Shown: positions 5,793 through 11,000 of the stretch, one piece after another
Layout of the letters: every line of letters begins with the position of its first letter
How positions within the stretch are numbered: position 1 is the first letter of the stretch
Assembly (NCBI GenBank): GCA_022865625.1
Contig: JALHTB010000113.1
Span: 1-11,000, forward strand
Direction: 5' to 3'
DNA from: Candidatus Bathyarchaeota archaeon
Lineage (GTDB): Archaea > Thermoproteota > Bathyarchaeia > 40CM-2-53-6 > FEN-987
Length of the DNA stretch: 11,000 nt
Made by a program: the position numbers and the translations under genes
The notes under the pieces: model-generated
The model's input: only the letters and a program-made list of their open reading frames with translations
Told to the model about the DNA's origin: nothing
The model's database searches: none

Positions 5793-6569
5793 GTGCAAGC
5801 TCCGGCCAGACCAAAGGAAGAGGTGAGTGTTGAGGAGACCCTTGCAGCGAAACTGAGGGAGCTCGGGCTCTCGAGCTACGCAGCTAGGTCCCTCGTGGCT
5901 CTGCTTGGGAACGCACCACTATCCGCCGGCGAAATATGCAAGGCCACAGGCATGCCGGATTCGAAGATCTACTATGCATTAGAAGAACTGGATAGGGCAA
6001 GACTCGTTGAGTCCCAGCGTGGAACGCCGACTCTCTACAAGCCATTGAGATTCAACCAAATGATCTCTAACCTCGTTCGTGCCGAGAAAGAAGAGTATGA
6101 ACGCAGACTTCACGTTGTCGAACTATTCAGGAAGCAAGCTGAGCCATTGGTGATGGCACGGTCCGAGCCAGCGCAGATTGAGCTTGCCTACATCGTGAAA
6201 GGCAAGCGTAACATCGTCGAGCGAATGCTTGCAGCGATTGAAGAGTCAAGGAAGGAACTCGTACTCCTGATCTCGAGTAAGGAGCTCTTGGACGCAATTG
6301 CTGAGAGCATAATACATGCAATAAAGAGGAAAGTGAAGGTAGGTGTCGCAGTTCCTTCTGACCTCAAGGACAGCGAGAACTTGAAAATGCTTGGCGATGT
6401 ACGGGCGCTGAAATGTGAATGCGACATACTGATCGCAGACTCAGAGAAACTCGTCACAGCGTCACATATGGATCGCGACGACGCCTACGCAATAGTGACA
6501 TCGGACAAGAGCATGATACGAATGAGCCGCGAGTATTTCGATAATCCAAGCTGCTGTGTCAAGTCGTAG
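5793..6569 (+). CDS. TrmB family transcriptional regulator, cysteine-bearing
   Basis: This is a 258-residue protein from GTG at 5793. The winged helix-turn-helix occupies about residues 15-84: LRELGLSSYAARSLVALL, then APLSAGEICKATGMPDSKIYYALEELDRARLVE, then the GTPTLYKP wing. A charged, probably coiled linker follows, then a C-terminal domain of the TrmB middle type. There is no room for a full sugar-binding domain. Cysteines are few and clustered: Cys49 in the HTH, Cys208-x-Cys210 (LKCECDIL) and a C-terminal Cys254-Cys255 pair four residues from the end. With arsM divergent, a thiol-based arsenite sensor is plausible, but this is inference. AAAAGGAAG at 5776-5784 lies eight bases before 5793. 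GTG at 5757 would add 12 residues, but it nearly touches the TATA-like box and has GGA directly against it. The gene ends two bases before the opposite-strand tRNA gene. Confidence 0.85.
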   Translation: MQAPARPKEEVSVEETLAAKLRELGLSSYAARSLVALLGNAPLSAGEICKATGMPDSKIYYALEELDRARLVESQRGTPTLYKPLRFNQMISNLVRAEKEEYERRLHVVELFRKQAEPLVMARSEPAQIELAYIVKGKRNIVERMLAAIEESRKELVLLISSKELLDAIAESIIHAIKRKVKVGVAVPSDLKDSENLKMLGDVRALKCECDILIADSEKLVTASHMDRDDAYAIVTSDKSMIRMSREYFDNPSCCVKS

Positions 6570-6596
6570 TTGGCGCCGCCGGAAGGACTCGAACCT

Positions 6597-6615
6597 CTAG
6601 TCGCGCCCGCGCGCT
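6597..6615 (-). other. tRNA intron 4, 19 nt, within the T stem (50/51)
   Basis: Three joint positions would give the same spliced product. Only one fits BHB rules: exon GGTC (45-48) pairs with intron GACT (one G-U). The bulges are GA|A and AG|A, and the inner helix is GCGC/GCGC with a GCGG loop. Removal converts an unpairable T arm into GAAGG/CCTTC. The outer helix is weak, only U-G wobbles. Confidence 0.88.
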
Positions 6616-6628
6616 TCGACCAACGGGT

Positions 6629-6642
6629 CGCTGCCATGTGGC
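6629..6642 (-). other. tRNA intron 3, 14 nt, canonical 37/38 site
   Basis: Exon CTGT (32-35) pairs with intron GCAG (one U-G). The bulges are TA|G and CG|A. The remaining intron is too short for a stable inner helix, giving a bulge-helix-loop form; GCC/GGC could also form a competing small hairpin. Removal joins A37 to A38 and gives the standard seven-base CTGTTAA loop. At 14 bases it is near the lower size limit for archaeal tRNA introns. Confidence 0.85.
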
Positions 6643-6649
6643 TAACAGC

Positions 6650-6676
6650 TTCAGCCTCAATCTTCCGCGACTGAGT
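6650..6676 (-). other. tRNA intron 2, 27 nt, between positions 30 and 31
   Basis: This is a textbook BHB. Exon CAGC (25-28) pairs perfectly with intron GCTG. The bulges are GG|A and AA|G. The inner helix is seven pairs, CTCAGTC with GATTGAG (one G-U), and has a 6-base loop. This structure fixes the boundary uniquely and restores a G31-C39 pair in the anticodon stem. Shifting it by one base would leave an A-C mismatch there. Confidence 0.9.
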
Positions 6677-6697
6677 CCGCTGCTCTACCACTGAGCT

Positions 6698-6726
6698 ATC
6701 GTCTATGATCAAATGCTTGATCGTAA
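6698..6726 (-). other. tRNA intron 1, 29 nt, after position 8
   Basis: Following the BHB cleavage rule, the central helix is exon CGCC (positions 3-6) with intron GACG, three pairs plus one C-A. The bulges are GT|T and AT|A. The intron hairpin contains GATCAA/TTGATC closed by a 4-base loop, with a further C-A mismatch and two A-T pairs below. The outer helix is GAGC/GCTC, formed by two 5' leader bases plus G1-C2 against D-stem bases 10-13. The insertion point next to the acceptor stem is noncanonical. This is the least perfect of the four structures. Confidence 0.8.
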
Positions 6727-6740
6727 ACGGCGGCTCTATT

Positions 6741-6747
6741 CGGCGGC
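6741..6747 (-). repeat. second copy of the tRNA 5' acceptor heptamer
   Basis: GCCGCCG occurs at 6747-6741, six bases upstream of the true exon 1 copy at 6734-6728 on the minus strand. It would lie in the 5' leader of the precursor. Starting the tRNA here would put A, not T, at position 8 and break the outer helix of intron 1, so I treat it as a leader repeat that could compete for the 3' acceptor strand. Confidence 0.7.
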
Positions 6748-6772
6748 ACCGTTTTCACCGAGCCTCAAGTCA

Positions 6773-6782
6773 CTTATTTAAG
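6773..6782 (-). promoter_or_regulatory. TATA-like box for the tRNA gene
   Basis: CTTAAATAAG on the minus strand is centred about 43 bases upstream of tRNA base 1. Initiation about 25 bases downstream would leave a 5' leader of roughly 18 bases. That leader includes the upstream acceptor-like heptamer and the two bases that pair in intron 1's outer helix. Confidence 0.45.
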
Positions 6783-6864
6783 AGTTCATCATCAAGCGCG
6801 CACAAACCGGGCTGATCGCAAACTGTGTCCGATCTCAATTCGCTCGATTCTGCGCCGCGCATGC

Positions 6865-6872
6865 TTTAATAT
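6865..6872 (+). promoter_or_regulatory. TATA-like box for the moeA pair
   Basis: TTTAATAT is centred about 50 bases upstream of the TTG start at 6919. It implies a transcript start near 6893 and a leader of about 25 bases. That leader contains GAGGAAGATC, a suitable ribosome-binding site about ten bases before the start. Confidence 0.5.
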
Positions 6873-6918
6873 CGCACGAGGAGAGAGCGAGCACAACTCG
6901 GTTTGAGGAAGATCCTTC

Positions 6919-8199
6919 TTGTCGAAGGCTCGAGATCGGGGCTTCAAAGAAGTCACGAAGATTGAAGATGCAAGGCGCATCTTCTACGAGGCACTTCCAT
7001 CCAAGTCATCGCCCTCTGAACTCGTTCCGGTTCCCGAGGCACTGAACCGTATACTCGCTGAAGATGTGAAAGCGGAGACGAGCGTTCCCTCCTTCGACAA
7101 AGCTGCTATGGACGGCTATGCGGTTGTTGCTGAGGACACCTTCGGAGCGTCGCAGACGAACCCTAGCCTGCTCAGAATGATCGGCGAGAGCAAGATTGGG
7201 GAAACGCCGAGAATCCTGCTTCACAGGGGAGAGACGGCTGCAATCGCGACCGGAGCGCCAGTGCCACAGGGCGCCAATGCTGTTGTGATGATTGAGAACA
7301 CGAAACGATTGGACACGGGCCACGTCGAGGTGTACTCTGCTGTAGCTCCGGGTGAGAATGTCTCCCAAGTCGGAGAGGATGTCAGACAAGGTACGGTCGT
7401 TCTTGAAATAGGCAGAAAACTCAAGCCTCCTGATCTGGGCCTCCTTGTTGCGTTGAGTCGAAGATCCGTTAGAGTGGTTCGAAAGCCGAGAGTCGGCGTC
7501 TTGTCGACTGGGAACGAGCTTTCCGCCGGCAAGAGTTCGGGTGGAAAGATCGTGGATGTCAACCGTCCTACGCTCATGGCGATGGTCGAGGAATGTGGCG
7601 GCATGCCTGTGGATCTGGGCATCGCTAAAGACGATCCGAAACAGATCTCGCAGAAAGTCACACAGGGACTCACGTCGGCAGACTTGGTCCTAGTGACGGC
7701 GGGCACGTCTGTTGGTAAGGGTGATCTTGTACCAGACGTGATCAACGCGCTTGGAAAGCCGGGGATGCTCGTTCATGGCATCGCTATGCGTCCCTCATTG
7801 CCTACGGGACTCGCGGTGGTAAATGGCAAACCGGTCGTTTCTCTACCGGGCCTTCCGGTCTCAGCGATGTTCGCTTTCTCCACCTTCGTTCAACCACTCA
7901 TCTTGAAGATGCTGGGCGCTGAACCAGATCCTCAGGCTAAGATCAGAGCAAGAACCACCAAGCGGATCGTCGGGTTGCCTGGTTTTCGCACGTTCATACG
8001 CGTCCGCGTGAAAGAAGAAGACGGCAAATTGGTTGCTGAGCCTCTTCGGACTCCTGGCTCAGGCGTATTGACGACACTTACTCGTGCAAACGGAATCGTT
8101 GTGGTTCCTGAGAACGTCGAAGGTTTCGACGAAGGAGCCGAGATTGAGGTTCAACTTTTCAGACCAGTGGAGCGAGGTGAAAGCGCTGGGAGACCGTAA
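6919..8199 (+). CDS. moeA: molybdopterin molybdenumtransferase MoeA (first copy)
   Basis: This 426-residue cytoplasmic enzyme acts at the last step of molybdenum/tungsten cofactor synthesis, inserting metal into molybdopterin from MPT-AMP. Landmarks are FDKAAMDGYAVVAEDTFG (residues 59-76, with the active-site MDGYA), TGAPVPQGANAVVMIE (111-126) and the MoCF domain opening with VGVLSTGNEL (192-201). AGTSVGKGD follows (261-269), then LPGLPVSAMFAF (309-320) and a C-terminal beta domain. Length is normal for MoeA. Where many MoeA proteins have KPGKP, this one reads Met-Arg-Pro-Ser-Leu-Pro (290-295), so the second lysine is missing; the following gene keeps KPGKP. The start is TTG at 6919, with GAGGAAGATC upstream. 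It overlaps the next gene by 23 bases, implying co-translation. Two MoeA proteins in one archaeon are common and may split molybdenum and tungsten duties. Confidence 0.92.
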   Translation: MSKARDRGFKEVTKIEDARRIFYEALPSKSSPSELVPVPEALNRILAEDVKAETSVPSFDKAAMDGYAVVAEDTFGASQTNPSLLRMIGESKIGETPRILLHRGETAAIATGAPVPQGANAVVMIENTKRLDTGHVEVYSAVAPGENVSQVGEDVRQGTVVLEIGRKLKPPDLGLLVALSRRSVRVVRKPRVGVLSTGNELSAGKSSGGKIVDVNRPTLMAMVEECGGMPVDLGIAKDDPKQISQKVTQGLTSADLVLVTAGTSVGKGDLVPDVINALGKPGMLVHGIAMRPSLPTGLAVVNGKPVVSLPGLPVSAMFAFSTFVQPLILKMLGAEPDPQAKIRARTTKRIVGLPGFRTFIRVRVKEEDGKLVAEPLRTPGSGVLTTLTRANGIVVVPENVEGFDEGAEIEVQLFRPVERGESAGRP

Positions 8200-10174
8200 A
8201 GTCTTCAGAACATTGGTGACAATCGAAGAAGCGCAAGCCGAGCTCTACAAGTTCTTCAAACCTGAACCCACGTCCGTTGAAGAAGTCAGAATCTCAGATG
8301 CGATTGGACGAACGCTCGCACAAGACGTGACGTCGCAGATCGATGTTCCAGGCTTCGACCGAGCGGCAATGGACGGCTACGCCGTAGTCGCAGAAGACAC
8401 ATTCGGTGCTGACGATGATGGCCCCAAGAAGCTCCAGATCGTTGGACGATGCGAAGCTGGTCAGCAACCCTCAACCTCAACCAAGAGAGGAGAAGCCATG
8501 GAAGTCTCCACAGGGGCACCTGTTCCGCGAGGAGCCAGCGCGGTCGTCATGGTCGAGTATACTCGTCATGTCGACTCGACGGTTGAGGTTTTCCGACCGG
8601 TTGTCCCCGGGGAGAACATCTCAGCAGCTGGATCTGACATCATGGCTGGAGAACTTGTCCTTCGTAAAGGCGAGACTATCACGCCCCGCGAGATCGGAGT
8701 GCTTGCCGCGCTCGGAGCAGACAAAACGAAGGTCTTCAGAAGGCCTCGCGTCGCTATCCTGTCAACAGGCAACGAGCTCATTCCTCCCGGCAGCCCGCTC
8801 ACATACGCGAAAGTCTACGACATCAACGCCAATGCAATCGCAGCCAGTGTCATCGAATGCGGAGGAGACCCTGCTAACCTTGGCATTGTACCTGACGATG
8901 CTGCGATGATGGAGAAGAGGCTCAGGCAGGCGCTCAGAGAAAGCGATATGGTGCTGACTTCTGGAAGCACATCTGCAGGGGCGGGAGATCTCGTCTATCG
9001 CATCATTGACAATCTGGGAAAGCCAGGGGTACTTGTCCATGGAATATCAGTGAAGCCAGGCAAGCCCGCGCTCTTGGCGGTCGTCGACGGCAAGCCGCTG
9101 ATTGGTCTTCCAGGATATCCCACGTCTGCACTGATGATTTTCCATGCGCTTGTGGCGCCTCTTCTTAGGGCAATGTCGGGCTTGGCACGAAGAGAAGTCG
9201 TCGTGCTCGACGCCAAGGTCGCACTCAAAGTGATCTCGGCAAAGGGTAGACGCGAACTTCTGCCAGTCCACCTGACCCGAGACGCGACTGGCCAATACCT
9301 TGCCTATCCCGCGACAGGTGGCTCGGGGGCCATAACTTCGTTCTCCCTTTCTGACGGATTCATCGATATTCCTGACAACGTGGAGTTCCTTGATGAAGGA
9401 GAACAAGTCCAAGTCAGCCTCTTCGGAACGGGTCTGAACCCCGCCGACATAGTGGTGATTGGAAGTCACTGTGTCGGAATTGATGTCTTGATCGGAGTCG
9501 TTCGGGAACACAGCCCCGAATTTCATGCAAAGGTCATCAACACAGGATCACTTGGAGGGCTTCACGCCGTGAAGCGAGGTGAGGCCGACATCGCTGGGAT
9601 CCACCTGCTCGACGAAGGAACCGGCCAATACAATGTCCCATTCTACCATCAGTTCGGAATGCAAGGGAAAGCGGTCTTGATCAGGGGATACACGCGTGAG
9701 CAAGGTTTCCTGCTTCCCAAGGGCAACCCGAATGGGATACGGACTTTCGATGACCTGATCGGCAAGAAGCTCTCACTAATCAATCGGAACCGGGGCTCTG
9801 GCACCAGAATTCTGATGGATTTCTACCTCTCGAAGATCGCAGCCTCAAAGGGCGTCACGCTTGACGACCTCACGAGACAGATACAGGGCTATACTTTCGA
9901 AGCGAAGTCCCATTCCGCGGTGGCAGCCGCAATAGCTAGCGGTAGAGCCGACGTGGGCGTCGGCATCAGGACCGTCGCAGTGGCATACGGCCTCGATTTC
10001 GTCAAGATTGGAGACGAATCATTCGATTTCTTGGTATCGAAGGATCGCCTAAGCAAACCCGCGGTTCAGTCGTTCTTGACTGCTCTGAAATCAAAGGAAT
10101 TCGCTTCGTCGCTCGACATGAGAGCACCGGGACTGAAGCCTGATCCGAACACCGGAGCCGTTCTGGCTAGCTAA
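8177..10174 (+). CDS. MoeA fused to a C-terminal periplasmic-binding-protein-like domain
   Basis: This is a 665-residue fusion. Residues 1-415 form a complete MoeA: FDRAAMDGYAVVAEDTFG (60-77), VAILSTGNEL (193-202), SGSTSAGAGD (263-272), KPGKP (294-298) and GLPGYPTS (311-318). From about 424, DIVVIGSHCVGID opens a PBP-like domain (PF12727/COG1910 type) with GSLGGLHAVKRGEADIAGIHLLD, NRNRGSGTR (536-544) and SHSAVAAAIASGRADVGVGI. There is no signal peptide, so the domain is cytoplasmic and probably senses or hands over oxyanion (molybdate or tungstate) or a cofactor intermediate; that part is inference. Such fusions are known in archaea. I chose GTG at 8177 because GGAG lies four bases upstream and the family N-terminus is short. 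The frame is open back to 8084, but that region codes for the end of the first moeA. It converges on SRP19 with an 11-base gap. Confidence 0.9.
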   Translation: MKALGDRKVFRTLVTIEEAQAELYKFFKPEPTSVEEVRISDAIGRTLAQDVTSQIDVPGFDRAAMDGYAVVAEDTFGADDDGPKKLQIVGRCEAGQQPSTSTKRGEAMEVSTGAPVPRGASAVVMVEYTRHVDSTVEVFRPVVPGENISAAGSDIMAGELVLRKGETITPREIGVLAALGADKTKVFRRPRVAILSTGNELIPPGSPLTYAKVYDINANAIAASVIECGGDPANLGIVPDDAAMMEKRLRQALRESDMVLTSGSTSAGAGDLVYRIIDNLGKPGVLVHGISVKPGKPALLAVVDGKPLIGLPGYPTSALMIFHALVAPLLRAMSGLARREVVVLDAKVALKVISAKGRRELLPVHLTRDATGQYLAYPATGGSGAITSFSLSDGFIDIPDNVEFLDEGEQVQVSLFGTGLNPADIVVIGSHCVGIDVLIGVVREHSPEFHAKVINTGSLGGLHAVKRGEADIAGIHLLDEGTGQYNVPFYHQFGMQGKAVLIRGYTREQGFLLPKGNPNGIRTFDDLIGKKLSLINRNRGSGTRILMDFYLSKIAASKGVTLDDLTRQIQGYTFEAKSHSAVAAAIASGRADVGVGIRTVAVAYGLDFVKIGDESFDFLVSKDRLSKPAVQSFLTALKSKEFASSLDMRAPGLKPDPNTGAVLAS

Positions 10175-10185
10175 TCGGGAATCAT

Positions 10186-10464
10186 TCACTGTTTTGTTCG
10201 TCGGATCCTGAGGATCTCCGCCGCCAAATCCCTCAGTAGCTTCGATCGGGGCTTGTCTCCACGCTTGACCAAGACATACCCGGTCTTTTCCCACCAGCTC
10301 GAAGGAATCGCGGCTTTCGGCGAGATCTCTGGATCAACTGAGAGCTTCCTTGCTGCGGCCTCTAACTCATCAATTCGTGGTGCCTGAACAGCCTGCGATT
10401 TCGGGAGTCGTCTTCCTTCGGAACGGGACTTCGTTGAGTCGATGGCTGCAGCCCAGATTACCAT
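10186..10464 (-). CDS. srp19: signal recognition particle subunit SRP19
   Basis: This 92-residue RNA-binding protein clamps helices 6 and 8 of 7S RNA and promotes SRP54 loading in co-translational targeting. Family features appear in order: MVIWAAAIDSTKSRSEGRRLPKSQAVQAPRIDEL, then AARKLSVDPEISPKAAIPSSWWEKTGYVLV, then a basic C-terminal helix KPRSKLLRDLAAEILRIRR. The IDSxKSRSEGR and SWWE segments are the diagnostic ones. I chose ATG at 10464 because most homologues begin at Met-Val-Ile-Trp. A TTG at 10482 would add six residues and cannot be excluded. It lies 79 bases downstream of rpS8e on the same strand, a pairing seen in other archaea, so the two are likely co-transcribed. Confidence 0.93.
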   Translation of the reverse strand: MVIWAAAIDSTKSRSEGRRLPKSQAVQAPRIDELEAAARKLSVDPEISPKAAIPSSWWEKTGYVLVKRGDKPRSKLLRDLAAEILRIRRTKQ

Positions 10465-10543
10465 CTTTCCGTTTTGCTTCAACTCGCACGTGCCTCGCTA
10501 CTGTTGGATGGCTCGTCGAGCCCGGATAAGAAGCGATCTGTCT

Positions 10544-10933
10544 CTAGGCTTTCTGGATGAGAATTGCGTTGACAACGCCGTCTTGGCCTGGCCTCGAAGT
10601 TACACGCGCCTGTCCTAGGGGTGTTTCGAGTATGGCGCCCTTTGTGATGACGCCGCGGCGTTGGTAGTCAACGTTGGCTGGGTTCTTGGCGACACTCTTG
10701 ATCTCGGCCTTCTCCGTCTTCCCTGTGGCTGGGTCTGTAACGTTCACGAACTTCGTGGCAAGCACACTCAGCTTTATGTTGCCTCCGCGCCCGCGTTTCT
10801 GCACGATTCGAGGCTCACCTATTACAGTCGCTGCTGGGTCACTGCCCATCTCGTACGCGCGCTTGCCACGGAAGACCTTCCTTCGGCCTCCGGAACGTTT
10901 GCGCTTGTGTAGGTCACCATGCCATTGAGGCAA
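10544..10933 (-). CDS. rps8e: 30S ribosomal protein S8e
   Basis: This 129-residue archaeal/eukaryotic-type small-subunit protein binds 16S rRNA. The very basic N-terminus, MPQWHGDLHKRKRSGGRRKVFRGKRAYEMG, is the family signature. It is followed by the beta-rich body with KLSVLATKFVNVTDPATGKTEKAEIKSVAKNPANVDYQRRGVITKGAILETPLGQARVTSRPGQDG and a short tail (VVNAILIQKA). Length is typical for archaea. The start is TTG at 10933, the only start that gives the conserved N-terminus, with GGAG 11 bases upstream. It is the first gene of the srp19 unit visible here. Confidence 0.95.
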   Translation of the reverse strand: MPQWHGDLHKRKRSGGRRKVFRGKRAYEMGSDPAATVIGEPRIVQKRGRGGNIKLSVLATKFVNVTDPATGKTEKAEIKSVAKNPANVDYQRRGVITKGAILETPLGQARVTSRPGQDGVVNAILIQKA

Positions 10934-10979
10934 ATCAGGATACGCTCCAAACTCAAGCGATGCACAGCTCCCAACACGG

Positions 10980-10989
10980 CATATAAGAA
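10980..10989 (-). promoter_or_regulatory. TATA-like box for rps8e-srp19
   Basis: TTCTTATATG on the minus strand is centred about 50 bases upstream of the TTG start at 10933. Initiation about 25 bases downstream leaves a short leader that still includes the GGAG ribosome-binding site at 10945-10948 (minus). Confidence 0.55.
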
Positions 10990-11000
10990 TTGCTTGTTCA

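Larger units (their letters stand above)
6571..6734 (-). tRNA. tRNA-Asn(GUU) interrupted by four introns
   Basis: The unspliced gene is 164 bases. Exons (minus strand, high to low) are 6734-6727, 6697-6677, 6649-6643, 6628-6616 and 6596-6571, giving a 75-nt tRNA with encoded CCA. The acceptor GCCGCCG pairs perfectly with CGGCGGC and is followed by G73. The D stem is GCTC/GAGC, and the T stem GAAGG/CCTTC carries a TTCGAGT loop. The anticodon stem GCGGG/CCCGT has one G-U pair and surrounds the loop CTGTTAA, so the anticodon is GTT (asparagine). T8, A14, G15, G18-G19, T33, A37 and the T-loop are as expected. No alternative reading without introns yields a cloverleaf. Introns of 29, 27, 14 and 19 bases lie after positions 8, 30, 37 and 50. 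The exon holding the anticodon is just 7 bases. The gene is divergent from moeA and ends one base from the TrmB-family gene. Confidence 0.93.

Noticed and set aside
6571..6705. Simple tRNA with a CAG anticodon (Leu) read without introns
   Set aside because: The D arm is followed by CTCAG, but no 3' anticodon strand, no matching acceptor and no class II variable arm fit. The four-intron tRNA-Asn explains every base.
6698..6747. tRNA starting at the upstream GCCGCCG copy with a 42-base first intron
   Set aside because: It would put A at position 8 and lose the outer helix; the nearer copy gives T8 and a four-pair GAGC/GCTC helix.
6784..6796. C-box-like ATGATGA on the minus strand (C/D box sRNA)
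   Set aside because: No CTGA D box or D' / C' pair occurs at the expected distance.
7006..7745. Long minus-strand ORFs opposite the first moeA (127 and 174 residues)
   Set aside because: They are complements of a well-supported MoeA frame and show Ser/Thr/Pro/Arg-rich shadow composition with no recognisable motif.
8084..8176. N-terminal extension of the second MoeA
   Set aside because: These bases encode the C-terminus of the first MoeA in another frame, and the extension has no family-like sequence. GTG at 8177 has a ribosome-binding site.

Overview
The window is chromosomal archaeal DNA. Several genes belong to archaeal information-processing families: ribosomal protein S8e, SRP19, proteasome-assembly-chaperone-like PAC2 proteins, a TrmB-type regulator and DUF763. 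There are TATA-like boxes upstream of genes, and a tRNA gene whose interruptions fold as bulge-helix-bulge (BHB) introns. I cannot fix the lineage. The heavily interrupted tRNA and general gene style make me lean towards the Thermoproteota/TACK side. G+C is moderate, and GTG and TTG starts are common.

Layout, left to right. A tandem PAC2 pair (1-501, cut by the window edge, and 544-1239) converges on a DUF763 gene (1329-2435, minus). Next is a small unrecognised gene (2515-2835, minus), followed by about 470 bases with little coding: a two-repeat CRISPR-like remnant (2910-3005) and a doubtful zinc-ribbon-like ORF. An OB-fold tRNA-binding protein and a bacterial-looking EamA-type transporter follow on the plus strand. 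The transporter converges on an arsenic module: arsM (minus), a small unrecognised ORF just upstream of it, and a divergent TrmB-family regulator with cysteine pairs. Then comes the tRNA gene (minus, 6571-6734), two overlapping moeA genes (plus, 6919-10174; the second is a MoeA-periplasmic-binding-like fusion), and finally SRP19 and rpS8e (minus).

The standout is the tRNA-Asn(GUU) gene. Read on the minus strand, a complete 75-nt tRNA with perfect acceptor, D, anticodon and T stems (one G-U pair) appears only after removing four separate insertions of 29, 27, 14 and 19 nt. Three of the four can be placed in good BHB or bulge-helix-loop structures using the standard cleavage rule, and the fourth with two C-A mismatches. 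One exon, carrying the anticodon, is only 7 nt long. From memory, archaeal tRNA genes with up to three introns are established, so four would be exceptional.

Functional links: arsM, the small ORF and the TrmB regulator share a 44-80-base divergent control region with an imperfect inverted repeat and a TATA-like element, which suggests metalloid-responsive control. The two MoeA proteins act at the metal-insertion step of molybdenum/tungsten cofactor synthesis. The PAC2 pair is probably linked to the proteasome, since the first member ends in a HbYX-like Met-Tyr-Val. The rpS8e-SRP19 pair serves translation and protein targeting.
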